Shown: positions 17,340 through 25,672 of the stretch, piece after piece
Layout of the letters: the number at the start of each line of letters is the position of its first letter
Position numbering within the stretch: position 1 is the first letter of the stretch
Assembly (NCBI GenBank): GCA_016929905.1
Contig: JAFGHX010000259.1
Coordinates: 31,645 to 95,644 of the forward strand
From: Kiritimatiellia bacterium
GTDB lineage: Bacteria > Verrucomicrobiota > Kiritimatiellia > JAFGHX01
DNA length: 64,000 nucleotides
Direction: 5' to 3'
Notes under the pieces: model-generated
Database searches by the model: none
What the model was told of the DNA's origin: nothing
Seen by the model: the letters and a program-made list of their open reading frames with translations, nothing else
Translations under genes and position numbers: made by a program

Positions 17340-18574
17340 CCCAACCGCGCAGGCCCGAAAACCTGGCGCTGCCCGCCGGCCTGACCGAGGACGGGGCTGC
17401 CTGGCCCGTTCTGTTTCTGGACGGCGGCGGCTTCGATTTCGGCAGGTCGGACGCGACGAAGGCGGTGAACGCGAGTCTGCATGAGGCCTTGTGCGCGGTG
17501 CACGGCGGGCCGGTGACCGGCCAGGCGTTACTGAAGGTGCATATCGGAGAGCCGGATTGCACCACGCGGATGCGGCCCGCCTACGCGGCGGGCGCCGTTG
17601 CGTTCCTGCGCGAGCGCGGCGCGGCCGGCGCGGCGGCGGGCGACAGTACAGTGGCCTACACGGGGCATCGCGGTTACCGCGAGAACGCGGACGAGGGCGC
17701 CGCGGCGTACCTGCAGCTGGCGCGCCAACACGGCTGGGCGCGGCGCGGGCCGGCCCGCCTGCCGTTCGTCGTGCTCGACAAGCCGGCAACGTCGGTGCCC
17801 GGCGTGTTCACGTTCAAGGCCCGCACGCGCCGGCGCGAGCTGCGCGGCGTGAACCGGTTCGGCGACTTCTTCCTCGCCGGCGGGTTCGCCGCCGCGGATT
17901 TCGTCGTGAACTACGCCCACCTCACGCTGCACGGGCTCGCCGGCGTGGCGGGCTGCGTCAAGAGCATCGCGATGGGCTGCTCCGGGCTCAAGGGGAAGCT
18001 GCGCATGCACCAGGCGCTGCTCCCGACGTTTGACGCCGAGGCGTGCACCGCATGCGGGAGCTGTGTCGACAACTGCCCGGAGAACGCGCTCGAGCTGGGG
18101 CCCGACGACGCCAGCCCCAGCGTGAAGCCGGCCCGCTGTATCGGCTGCGGCGAATGCGAGGCCGTCTGCGCGAACGGCGCCGTCGCCGTGCGCGGCCACG
18201 ACATTTCCGACTGGGAGCGCGGCCGCAGCACCGTGAGCCTGCGCATGGCCGATTACCTGCTCGGGCTCATGCAGGACAAGTGGGCGAACGTCGTGCACGT
18301 GCTGCACATGACCCGCATCACGGAACGCTGCGATTGCGTGAACCGGCGCCAGGAACCGTTGTTGAGCCGGGATCTCGGATTCCTGATCGGAAAGAACCCG
18401 TTCGCCGTCGACCGGACCGCCGCCCGGCTGCTGGCGCGTGCGCTGAACGACGAGGGCCGAAAGGTCGACGCGCATTTGTTGCGGACCGCGGAAGTGACGG
18501 GCACGTACGTGAGCGAGGAATACGGCATTCTGCACGAGGTCCCCGTCCACCGGTGCGTACTGAGGGCGGGCTGA
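17336..18574 (+). CDS. DUF362 protein with two [4Fe-4S] ferredoxin motifs
   Basis: 412 aa from the ATG at 17336, which overlaps the mttB stop by 4 bp. A much longer open frame upstream is a GC-driven extension across mttB and is not used. The N-terminal DUF362 domain contains VNYAHLTLHGLAGVAGCVKS and GCSGLKGKLRMHQ. Two CxxCxxCxxxC clusters follow (CTACGSCVDNCP and CIGCGECEAVCA). The protein is a likely electron carrier. Its position between two mttB genes suggests it supplies low-potential electrons, for example to reactivate an oxidised corrinoid as RamA-type proteins do, although it is not RamA-like in sequence. Confidence 0.88.
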   Translation: MTQPRRPENLALPAGLTEDGAAWPVLFLDGGGFDFGRSDATKAVNASLHEALCAVHGGPVTGQALLKVHIGEPDCTTRMRPAYAAGAVAFLRERGAAGAAAGDSTVAYTGHRGYRENADEGAAAYLQLARQHGWARRGPARLPFVVLDKPATSVPGVFTFKARTRRRELRGVNRFGDFFLAGGFAAADFVVNYAHLTLHGLAGVAGCVKSIAMGCSGLKGKLRMHQALLPTFDAEACTACGSCVDNCPENALELGPDDASPSVKPARCIGCGECEAVCANGAVAVRGHDISDWERGRSTVSLRMADYLLGLMQDKWANVVHVLHMTRITERCDCVNRRQEPLLSRDLGFLIGKNPFAVDRTAARLLARALNDEGRKVDAHLLRTAEVTGTYVSEEYGILHEVPVHRCVLRAG

Positions 18575-18575
18575 C

Positions 18576-18600
18576 ACCTGAAACCTGAAACCTGAAACCT
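18576..18600 (+). repeat. 7-nt tandem repeat before an mttB start
   Basis: ACCTGAA is repeated 3.6 times directly after the stop codon at 18574 and 14 bp before the next ATG at 18615. It occupies most of the intergenic gap. Confidence 0.85.
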
Positions 18601-18614
18601 CGGAAGGGGGAGCC

Positions 18615-20096
18615 ATGTCGGAACACCAACGTGAGGGCATCGTGGTCACGCCGCACTGCCGTCTGACGGACGCGCAGGTTCGGCTCGTGGACGGCGCTTC
18701 GCGCGAATTGCTCGAGGATCCGGGCCTCGTCTGCTACAGCGAGGAGGCCGGCGCGGTATTCAAGGCGGGAGGCGCCGCCGTGGAAGCGGCCGGCGCGCAT
18801 CTGCGTGTGACGATTCCGCCGGCGCTCGTCGACAAGGCGCTGGCATCGGCGCCGTCGACGGTCGTGCTGGGCGCGCGTGATCCGGCCAATCGGCTGGTGC
18901 TCGACGCGCACGAACCGCGCGTACGGTTCGTGAGCGGCGCCGAGACAAACGTGTGGCTGGAAACCCGCGTGCGGAACGGGAAGCCGGACTACGTGCGGCG
19001 CGACGGCTGCATCGAGTTGCTGTGCCAAGCCGCCCATCTGGCGGAGCACTTGGCGAACCTCGACGCGTTCATTCGCTGCGTGAACATTCGGGACCCGGAA
19101 ATCACGCGCGAGAACAAGGACGTCAACAAGTTCCTGGCCAGCCTGAACAACACCACCAAGCACGTGCAGGCCGGGCTGACCGACCTCGACGCGCTGGACC
19201 ACGTGCTCGAACTCGGGCGGATGATCGCCGGCGGCGAAGCGGCCTTCCGCGACAATCCCGTGTTGTCGTTCATCACCTGCGTCATCAAGAGCCCGCTGCA
19301 GGTGGTGGCGGACACCGCCGCGAAGCTGATCCGGATCTGCCGCGCGCGCGTGCCGGTCGTCATCTCCAGTTCGCCGATGGGCGGCACCACCGGGCCGTTC
19401 GACGAGTTCGGCATGGTCGCCCAGATCAATGCCGAGATCCTCGCGGGGGTTACCCTCTGCCAGATGGTCGAGCCGGGCACGCCCGTGCTCTACGGCAGCG
19501 TCCCGGTCCGGACCCGGCTGGACAACCTGAACGACATGTACGGCGCGCCGGAATTCACGCACTACAACATCGATTGCGTGCAAATGGCCCGCTTCTACGG
19601 GCTGCCCTGCTACTCCAGCGCGGGCGTCGGCGACGCCGCCCGGCCCGGCATCCAGGCGACGGCGGAGAAGATGCTGGCGCACCTGACGGTGCCGGCAAGC
19701 GGGCCGCAGTATGTGCACTATGCGTTCGGGTTGCTGGAACGGACGAACGTGTTCTGCCCGGAACAGGCAATTCTGGACGATGCGCACATCGGGCTCGTCA
19801 AACACGCGCTGAAGGAGTCCACCGTCGCCGCCGACCGGCGGGCGGATGTCCTGGCTACCATCCGCGAAGTGGTGCAGACCGATCACAAGACCTACATGTA
19901 CCACTTGCCGTTGCCGACGCGGGACCCCGTCTACGTGCGCTACCCGCTCGAAGATGCGGCGGGCGGCGCCGTGACCGCGGCGCATCGCCGGTTCCGTGAG
20001 ATCATGGAACAGCCCCGCCGGTCGCTGCCCGACGCCGTGCGGACCGACATCCTGGCCGGAGTGCCGGGGGTCCTGGAAAAGAGCATCACCCTGTGA
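18615..20096 (+). CDS. Trimethylamine methyltransferase (MttB) family protein, non-pyrrolysine
   Basis: 493 aa, ATG after GGAAGGGGGAG. MttB features include LNNTTKHVQAGLTDLDALDHV, GGTTGPFDEFGMVAQINAEI and CYSSAGVGDAARPGIQATAE. There is no in-frame TAG. It is more divergent than the other two copies; the segment that reads TAPIT in them is TGPFD here, so its substrate may differ. It should act with a corrinoid partner encoded elsewhere. It lies 40 bp after the DUF362/ferredoxin gene and 104 bp before the methyltransferase gene of the transporter group. Confidence 0.9.
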   Translation: MSEHQREGIVVTPHCRLTDAQVRLVDGASRELLEDPGLVCYSEEAGAVFKAGGAAVEAAGAHLRVTIPPALVDKALASAPSTVVLGARDPANRLVLDAHEPRVRFVSGAETNVWLETRVRNGKPDYVRRDGCIELLCQAAHLAEHLANLDAFIRCVNIRDPEITRENKDVNKFLASLNNTTKHVQAGLTDLDALDHVLELGRMIAGGEAAFRDNPVLSFITCVIKSPLQVVADTAAKLIRICRARVPVVISSSPMGGTTGPFDEFGMVAQINAEILAGVTLCQMVEPGTPVLYGSVPVRTRLDNLNDMYGAPEFTHYNIDCVQMARFYGLPCYSSAGVGDAARPGIQATAEKMLAHLTVPASGPQYVHYAFGLLERTNVFCPEQAILDDAHIGLVKHALKESTVAADRRADVLATIREVVQTDHKTYMYHLPLPTRDPVYVRYPLEDAAGGAVTAAHRRFREIMEQPRRSLPDAVRTDILAGVPGVLEKSITL

Positions 20097-20199
20097 CCCG
20101 CGCGCCGACTTTGTTCCTGAACGGAGCCGGCCCGCGCCCGTTGCGTGAATGGACCGCGGGCAACCCGTCTCGCACGGGGCCTGCAGGAGGAAGAGAGAT

Positions 20200-21510
20200 A
20201 TGAGCGAGGACAAAGAGCAGGAACAGGACAAAGAACTGTGGCAGATGGAAGCCTACACCGAAGCCGTGAAGAGCGGACTGTATGCCAAGAAGACCGGGCT
20301 GGTGGGCAAGTACGACAACGTGCGCCGGTATTGGGAAGACGAACTCACGCGGCAATTCCTGCGCGCGCCGCTTCAGAAGCTCATCAAGCGGTGCCGCGCT
20401 CAAATGCGACGGCTGCGCATCATGGACCTCGGCTGCGGGAGCGCCGACGGCTTCGAACTGCTGGCCGGCATGCGGCACCGCGACCCGGGGCTGCACACGA
20501 ACGAAGTGTCGCTGTTGACCTCCAATGTGCTCGGCCAGTACACCGGCATCGATCTCAACCGCGACCTCATCCGGCAGGGCCGCCTGTTGTACGGCGAGAA
20601 CCCCAAGATGGAGTTCCGGCAGGCGGATTTCCGCAAGGGGTTGCCCCTCGCCGCGAAGGAGCCGTCCTGCGACCTGTACTTCAGCTCGTTCGGGACCACC
20701 TCCCACCACAACGACGACAAGACCGCCGTTCAGCTCCTGGCCGAAATCGCCGAGCGCTGCCAGGACTACTGTGTGGTCATGTGCGACTGGCTCGGCCGCT
20801 ACTCGTATGAGTGGCAGAGCCTTTGGGTCAACGACCTGTCGAAACACCGCAACATGGACTATGTGGTCTCCTACATCTATGAAAAGGAAGAACGCGAACA
20901 GCGGCGGGGCGAGCTGCAGCACCTCAATTTGCGGCTGATGAGCCGGAAGGAGGCCGACGCCATCGTCAAGGCGGCCAGCCAGCGGGCGAAGGTCGAGATC
21001 AAGCCGCTGGTCTGGTTCGACCGCTCCACCTTCACGGGCCGGCACATGGACACGGCGGAGTACAATACGCACGCGCAACCCATTCGCCAGGCGGTCAATT
21101 CGCTGCACGAGGCGAACGTCCGCACCGATTTGAGCTCGCTGCTCATCGACTATGTGCCGAAACCGGGGTTCGAATTCCTGAACACCTACTTCGAACAGCT
21201 TCAGATGTGCTGGAATACGCTGGTGCAGTATACGCAGACGCTGCTGCTGCTGCACAAGGAGAGCGAGCAGGGGTTCGTCGAGGACCCGCCGCCCGTGCCG
21301 GGTTCCTACCCCGCGGCGCTGCGCGACATGATGGAGCGTATGCGGCATGTCGTGGTGGGGGTCGGCTGGCTCGGGATCGGGCTGCCGCGCGAGAACATCA
21401 TCGAGCCGCAACTCGGCTACGCGCTGCGCTACATGGTGACGAACATGCAGCGCGGCCAGGGCTGTGCGCACGGGTTGGTCGGCATCTTCGAAGTGAACAA
21501 ACATGCGTGA
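20200..21510 (+). CDS. Class I SAM-dependent methyltransferase
   Basis: 436 aa from the ATG at 20200 after GGAGG. An in-frame ATG at 20149 lacks a site. Motif I (IMDLGCGSADGFELL, about residues 75-89), an acidic motif II (YTGIDLNRD) and the following QADF segment show a Rossmann-type SAM site. The C-terminal ~200 aa are not familiar to me. The gene overlaps the transporter ATPase by 8 bp, so both are translationally coupled. That ties the enzyme to the transported compound, possibly an N-methyltransferase acting on a betaine precursor or product. The substrate is not predictable from sequence alone. Confidence 0.8.
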   Translation: MSEDKEQEQDKELWQMEAYTEAVKSGLYAKKTGLVGKYDNVRRYWEDELTRQFLRAPLQKLIKRCRAQMRRLRIMDLGCGSADGFELLAGMRHRDPGLHTNEVSLLTSNVLGQYTGIDLNRDLIRQGRLLYGENPKMEFRQADFRKGLPLAAKEPSCDLYFSSFGTTSHHNDDKTAVQLLAEIAERCQDYCVVMCDWLGRYSYEWQSLWVNDLSKHRNMDYVVSYIYEKEEREQRRGELQHLNLRLMSRKEADAIVKAASQRAKVEIKPLVWFDRSTFTGRHMDTAEYNTHAQPIRQAVNSLHEANVRTDLSSLLIDYVPKPGFEFLNTYFEQLQMCWNTLVQYTQTLLLLHKESEQGFVEDPPPVPGSYPAALRDMMERMRHVVVGVGWLGIGLPRENIIEPQLGYALRYMVTNMQRGQGCAHGLVGIFEVNKHA

Positions 21511-22504
21511 GCCGTTCATCGTATTCGAGGATGTCGGCAAGGCGTATCCCGGCGGCGTGACGGCCGTACGGGATCTGTCGATGCAGGTGGCACAAGGCGA
21601 GACCGTCGTGCTGCTCGGTACCAGCGGAAGCGGGAAGACGACGACACTCAAGATGGTCAACCGCCTGATCGAGCCGAGTGGCGGCCGCATCACGATCGGC
21701 GGGTCGAACGTGATGGGGCAGGACCCCATCGCGCTGCGGCGCGGGATCGGCTATGCGATCCAGCATATCGGCCTGTTCCCGCATATGACGATCGCCGACA
21801 ACATCGCCGTTGTGCCGAAGCTCCTGAACTGGACGCCGGGCAGGATCGAGGAACGGGTCGACCGGCTGCTGAACATGGTGGGGCTGCCGCCGGCCCAGTT
21901 CAGGGCGCGCTACCCCGCTCAGCTCAGCGGCGGGCAACGCCAGCGCGTCGGCGTGGCCCGCGCGCTGGCCGCGGACCCGCCGATCATCCTGATGGACGAG
22001 CCGTTCGGGGCGCTGGACCCCATCACCCGCGACCAGTTGCAGAACGAGTTCCTGGAACTGGAATCGGCGATACGCAAGACGATTCTGTTCGTGACGCACG
22101 ACGTGTTCGAGGCGGTGAAGATGGGGGACCGCATCGCCTTGCTCGACGAAGGCCGGCTGCAGCAACTCGCGACCCCGTCCGAACTGGTGGAGCGACCCGC
22201 CAACGCGTTTGTCGACAGTTTTCTGGGTCGGCACCGTTTTCAACTCGCCCTGCTGACGCGGACGATCGGGGGGCTGCTTCCGCATACGCCGGGCGCTGCT
22301 CTGCCGCCGCCGCCCGCCGAGCGGTGCGGGGGCGCCGTGCTGAGCCCGAGAAACTCGCTCATTGAGGCCCTGGACACATTCAAGCGGACCGGGCAGACCG
22401 TCCTGTCGGTGGTGGACCGGGATGGCTACCGGGGCGATTTGGCCAAGAGTCGCCTGTTGAACGAGGTCGCCCAGGTACTGAGCGAAACCGGGAACGTGGT
22501 ATGA
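21503..22504 (+). CDS. Quaternary amine ABC transporter, ATP-binding protein (OpuCA/ProV-like)
   Basis: 333 aa. Walker A is GTSGSGKTT (39-47), the Q-loop region is AIQHIGLFPHMT, the signature is LSGGQRQR, and Walker B with the D-loop is ILMDEPFGALDP. VTHDVFEAVKMGDRIALLDEG contains the H-loop. This combination is typical of the glycine betaine/choline/carnitine ATPases. The C-terminal ~90 aa are where OpuCA carries CBS domains, and here only a single weak CBS-like unit (SLIEALDTFKRTGQTVLSVVDRDG) can be seen. It overlaps the upstream methyltransferase gene by 8 bp and the downstream permease by 4 bp. Confidence 0.93.
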   Translation: MREPFIVFEDVGKAYPGGVTAVRDLSMQVAQGETVVLLGTSGSGKTTTLKMVNRLIEPSGGRITIGGSNVMGQDPIALRRGIGYAIQHIGLFPHMTIADNIAVVPKLLNWTPGRIEERVDRLLNMVGLPPAQFRARYPAQLSGGQRQRVGVARALAADPPIILMDEPFGALDPITRDQLQNEFLELESAIRKTILFVTHDVFEAVKMGDRIALLDEGRLQQLATPSELVERPANAFVDSFLGRHRFQLALLTRTIGGLLPHTPGAALPPPPAERCGGAVLSPRNSLIEALDTFKRTGQTVLSVVDRDGYRGDLAKSRLLNEVAQVLSETGNVV

Positions 22505-23175
22505 ACAGCCTGCACGCCTTCTTCGAGAAACTCGGCTCCGAAATGCTGCAACGGACCCACGAGCACGTCTTCCTCGTATTCGCGACCCTGCTGATCGCCA
22601 TGGCCGTCGCCCTGCCGCTCGGAATCTATCTCACGCGGACGCGCTGGCCGCGCCTGTCGGCCGCCGTCATGAGCGCGGCGGGCATGATCCAGACGGTGCC
22701 CGGCCTGGCGCTGCTGGCCCTGATCGTGCTGCTCTTCGCGCTCGTTTCCCTGCCTACCATCGGGGCCCTGCCGGCCATCGTCGCGCTGGTCCTGTACGCG
22801 CTGCTCCCGATTCTGCGCAATACGTACACCGCCATTCGGCAGGTGGACCCCGCCGTAATCGAGGTGGCGACCGGCATGGGCATGACGCGCAACCAGATTC
22901 TGTTCTCCGTCGAACTGCCCCTCGCGCTGCCCGTCATCATGGCCGGCGTGCGAATTGCCACCGTCTGGACGATAGGCATCGCGACCCTCTGCGGCCTGAT
23001 TGGGGCCGGCGGGTTGGGTGTGCTCATCATCAAGGGCCTGCGCAGCATCCAGATGGACTACCTGCTGGCCGGCACGTTGCCCGCGGCGGCGTTGGCCCTG
23101 CTGTGCGACTGGCTGTTCGGCGCGCTGGAGAAATGGCTGACGCCCGAGGGGCTGCGGATCGGAATGGGGGAATAG
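22501..23175 (+). CDS. Quaternary amine ABC transporter, permease (OpuCB-like)
   Basis: 224 aa integral membrane protein with about six hydrophobic segments. The cytoplasmic EAA-type loop is EVATGMGMTRNQILFSVELPLALP, which docks on the ATPase. GLIGAGGLGVLIIKG is typical of the OpuCB/OpuCD and YehW/YehY group. The start overlaps the ATPase stop (ATGA). Only one permease gene is present, so it presumably forms a homodimer. Confidence 0.93.
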   Translation: MNSLHAFFEKLGSEMLQRTHEHVFLVFATLLIAMAVALPLGIYLTRTRWPRLSAAVMSAAGMIQTVPGLALLALIVLLFALVSLPTIGALPAIVALVLYALLPILRNTYTAIRQVDPAVIEVATGMGMTRNQILFSVELPLALPVIMAGVRIATVWTIGIATLCGLIGAGGLGVLIIKGLRSIQMDYLLAGTLPAAALALLCDWLFGALEKWLTPEGLRIGMGE

Positions 23176-23213
23176 CGGCCCGGAACGGGTTGAGTGAAAT
23201 AAGGAGAGGGAGT

Positions 23214-24173
23214 ATGTCTGCGAAAGCGAGATGGGTGGTCGTGATTGCCGTGTTCGTCCTGGTCGGAATCGCGTTGATCGGGGGGCGGCTCGCCTCCCGA
23301 AAGCCCCTGCCGGAAGGCGCGCTCAGGGCGGCGTTCGACGCCGAATTCCTGACCCGGCCCGACGGGTACGAGGGGTTGACCCAACACTACGGGTTCCGCC
23401 TAGCGGCCGAGCCGGTGCAGATGGATCCCGGCCTCATGTATCGCGCCGTTGCCGACGGCGCCGTCGACATCATCGACGGGTTTGCCACCGACGGGCGCAT
23501 CCCCGCCTACGACCTGTTGGTCCTCAAGGACGACAAAGGCTTCTTCCCACCATACTATGCGGCGCCGCTGATCCGGGCCGAGACGCTGCAGCAGCACCCG
23601 GAGCTGGAGGCGCTACTCAACGGGCTTTCGCTCCGGCTGCCCGACGAAGAGATGCAGAAGCTGAACTACGAAGTGGACGAGAAAGGGCGCAAGGCGGTCG
23701 AGGTGGCCCGGGCGTTTCTCATATCGGAGAAGCTCATTCCCCTCGACGCCGCGCCCGCGGCCAAGACGGCCGGGCAGGTCACGATCGGCAGCAAGCACTT
23801 CACCGAGCAGGAGATTCTGGGCGAGCTGCTCGCGCTGCTGATCGAAGGCCACACGCGGATCCGGGTCGTCCGCAAGCTCAATCTGGGCGGCACGATGATC
23901 TGCTTCAACGCGCTCAAGGCCGGCGACCTCGATCTCTACGCCGAATACACGGGGACCGGCCTGGTCAATATCCTCAAGAAGCCGGTGATCGCCGACCCCA
24001 AGAAGGCCTATGAGGCCGTGAAACAGGCGTTTCGCGCGCAGTATGGGCTTGTCTGGCTGAAGCCGTTCGGCTTCAATAACACCTACACGCTGACCATGCG
24101 CCGCGCTCACGCGGCGGAACTGGGCATCCGGACGATTTCGGATCTGGCCGCGCAGGCCAAGAGCGGGAAGTAG
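23214..24173 (+). CDS. Quaternary amine-binding protein (OpuAC/OsmF type), circularly permuted
   Basis: 319 aa from the ATG at 23214 (AAGGAGAGGGAGT upstream). Residues 7-24 are a hydrophobic signal or anchor without a lipobox cysteine. Residues 33-175 (AEFLTRPDGYEGL, IDGFATDGRIPAYDL, DDKGFFPPYYAAPL, EEMQKLNYEVDEKG) match the C-terminal part of OpuCC/OsmF-type proteins. Residues 188-319 (VTIGSKHFTEQEILGE, LNLGGTMICFNALK, LYAEYTGTGL, KPFGFNNTYTLTM, IRTISDLA) match the N-terminal part. The order is thus swapped relative to the usual protein, with both halves complete. The ligand is probably glycine betaine, choline, carnitine or a similar quaternary amine. It follows the permease by 38 bp. Confidence 0.9.
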   Translation: MSAKARWVVVIAVFVLVGIALIGGRLASRKPLPEGALRAAFDAEFLTRPDGYEGLTQHYGFRLAAEPVQMDPGLMYRAVADGAVDIIDGFATDGRIPAYDLLVLKDDKGFFPPYYAAPLIRAETLQQHPELEALLNGLSLRLPDEEMQKLNYEVDEKGRKAVEVARAFLISEKLIPLDAAPAAKTAGQVTIGSKHFTEQEILGELLALLIEGHTRIRVVRKLNLGGTMICFNALKAGDLDLYAEYTGTGLVNILKKPVIADPKKAYEAVKQAFRAQYGLVWLKPFGFNNTYTLTMRRAHAAELGIRTISDLAAQAKSGK

Positions 24174-24314
24174 GGGCACGCGTCACACGGGTTCAGGGGT
24201 TCACCGGCGTATCCGGGCTGAGTCGGGCGGGCGGGACGCCCGGCCTGCTTTGGGTTCCGGGGGATCCCGCCTTAGCGTCTTTGCCCCAGGCCGTACGGAA
24301 CCACGAGGGAGAAC

Positions 24315-25391
24315 ATGAGGAAGGACAAATGGCGGATCGGTCTGGTCGGCGCGCATCGCGGCAAAGGGTACGGCAGCCTGTTGGCCGGGCATCCCCGCTG
24401 CGAACTCGTCGCCTGCTGCGACAGCTCGGAACAGACGCTGGCCGGCGTGCAGGAGGCGTTTCGGTTGAGTGACGCGCAGTGCTTCCTGGATTACGACGCC
24501 TTCATCGCGGCCGGGATGGACGCCGTCCTGCTGGCGACCCCGATCCCCGTGCACGCCCGGCAGACGATCACCGCGCTGGAAGCCGGCGTGCATGTGTTGT
24601 GCGAAGTCACCGCGGCCTCGACGGTCGAGGACTGCGCCCGCATCGTGGACACCGTCCGGCGGACGGGCAAGACGTACATGCTGGCGGAGAACTGCGTCTT
24701 CTGGCCGTTCGTCCGGGACTGGAAGGCGATGGTCGGCTCGGGCCGGCTTGGCGAGGTGATCTACGCCGAGTGCGAGTATCTGCATCCGATCCCGGCCATG
24801 ATTGTCGACCCGGAAACCCGGGCGCCCAGATGGCGCGCGGCGCGGGCGCCGCTGCATTACTGTTCCCACTCGCTCGGGCCCATTCTCGAGATCACCGGCG
24901 ACCGCATCGTGCGGGCGATGGGGTTGGGGCAGGGCCATCGCATTCTGCCGGAGGCGCCGGTCGGCGGGATCGATATCCAGGTGGCGCTTTTCGAAACCGA
25001 AAAGAATGCGATCATCAAACTGCTGCGCACCTCCGTCGCGCCGCGGCATCCGGGCTTCCATTTCTATCTGATCCAGGGCACGAAGGGGTTTGTCGAGAGC
25101 GCGCGCGACAAGACCGGCGGTACGGGCCGGCTCTACGTGCGGGGCGAGATGAAGGAGGCCCGGGTCGCCCCGTGCTCCCTCGTCGATGAGTCGCTGCCGA
25201 AAGAGGCGCAGGCCGGCGGGCACGGCACGGCCGAATACGTGCTCGTCGAGGAATTCCTGGACGCGCTGGATTTGGGCCGAAAACCGAGCATCGACGAGGT
25301 GCGGGCCATGGACATGACCGTGCCGGGCCTCGTCGCGCACGAGTCGGCCATGAACGGCGGCGTTTGGCTCGACGTCCCGCGGTTCGGGTAG
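24315..25391 (+). CDS. Gfo/Idh/MocA-family oxidoreductase
   Basis: 358 aa, ATG after GAGGGAG. The N-terminal Rossmann domain starts IGLVGAHRGKGYGSLLAG, with VACCDSS at the end of the second strand. The cofactor-proximal motif usually EKP is read here as CEVTAAS, so the conserved Lys is missing. The C-terminal substrate domain includes HYCSHSLGPILEITG, with a His in the usual active-site neighbourhood, and GGHGTAEYVLVEEFLDAL. It likely oxidises or reduces a sugar, polyol or related compound with NAD(P). It is 141 bp after the binding-protein gene, so it may be the last gene of the operon or separately transcribed. Confidence 0.88.
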   Translation: MRKDKWRIGLVGAHRGKGYGSLLAGHPRCELVACCDSSEQTLAGVQEAFRLSDAQCFLDYDAFIAAGMDAVLLATPIPVHARQTITALEAGVHVLCEVTAASTVEDCARIVDTVRRTGKTYMLAENCVFWPFVRDWKAMVGSGRLGEVIYAECEYLHPIPAMIVDPETRAPRWRAARAPLHYCSHSLGPILEITGDRIVRAMGLGQGHRILPEAPVGGIDIQVALFETEKNAIIKLLRTSVAPRHPGFHFYLIQGTKGFVESARDKTGGTGRLYVRGEMKEARVAPCSLVDESLPKEAQAGGHGTAEYVLVEEFLDALDLGRKPSIDEVRAMDMTVPGLVAHESAMNGGVWLDVPRFG

Positions 25392-25401
25392 GGCGGCGTT
25401 C

Positions 25402-25640
25402 AACTGAGCAACGCGGCTCGCGAGGACGCGCCGCCCCCCATCGGCAACACCCGACGACTTGTTCGCGTACGGCTGGAGGGCGAGCGGCCTGAGGCTGTCT
25501 CAAGACCTGGACCATACGTTGCCACACGCCTTACGGCGTTAACTACAAACGCCACATCTGGTGGTTTCACCCGTTTGTAGTTAAGCCCGTAAGGGCTGTT
25601 CCCGCGTTTTGAGACAGGCTCGCCTCGCGAGCCCATGTGT
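25402..25640. repeat. GGAGGGCGAG-type repeat interrupted by a MITE-like element
   Basis: The flanks of the inserted element (25402-25490 and 25622 on) carry GCGGCTCGCGAGGACGC, TGGAGGGCGAGCGGCCT and GCCTCGCGAGCCC. Joined, they resemble the inverted-repeat element at 39320-39462. The 281-bp gap to the next gene contains no coding sequence that I can support. Confidence 0.5.
25491..25621. mobile_element. MITE-like element, 131 bp
   Basis: Terminal inverted repeats of 16 bp (GAGGCTGTCTCAAGAC at 25491-25506, and the complement of GAGCCTGTCTCAAAAC at 25606-25621) match at 14 positions. A longer internal inverted repeat (25529-25551 and 25572-25594) contains TTAACTACAAACG. The element is flanked on both sides by GCCT (25487-25490 and 25622-25625), a probable 4-bp target duplication. 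It has no transposase and would need one encoded elsewhere. Confidence 0.75.
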
Positions 25641-25672
25641 ACCGACACGCCTGCGATCGCGCCGGTGTTTAC

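Noticed and set aside
9738..20096. Pyrrolysine-containing MttB
   Set aside because: None of the three mttB frames has an internal TAG, and no pyl genes were seen.
24225..24282. Terminator or regulatory hairpin between the binding-protein gene and the oxidoreductase gene
   Set aside because: Only a 7-bp GGCGGGA/TCCCGCC pairing across a long loop. It is better explained by the dispersed GCGGGACGCC hairpin family.
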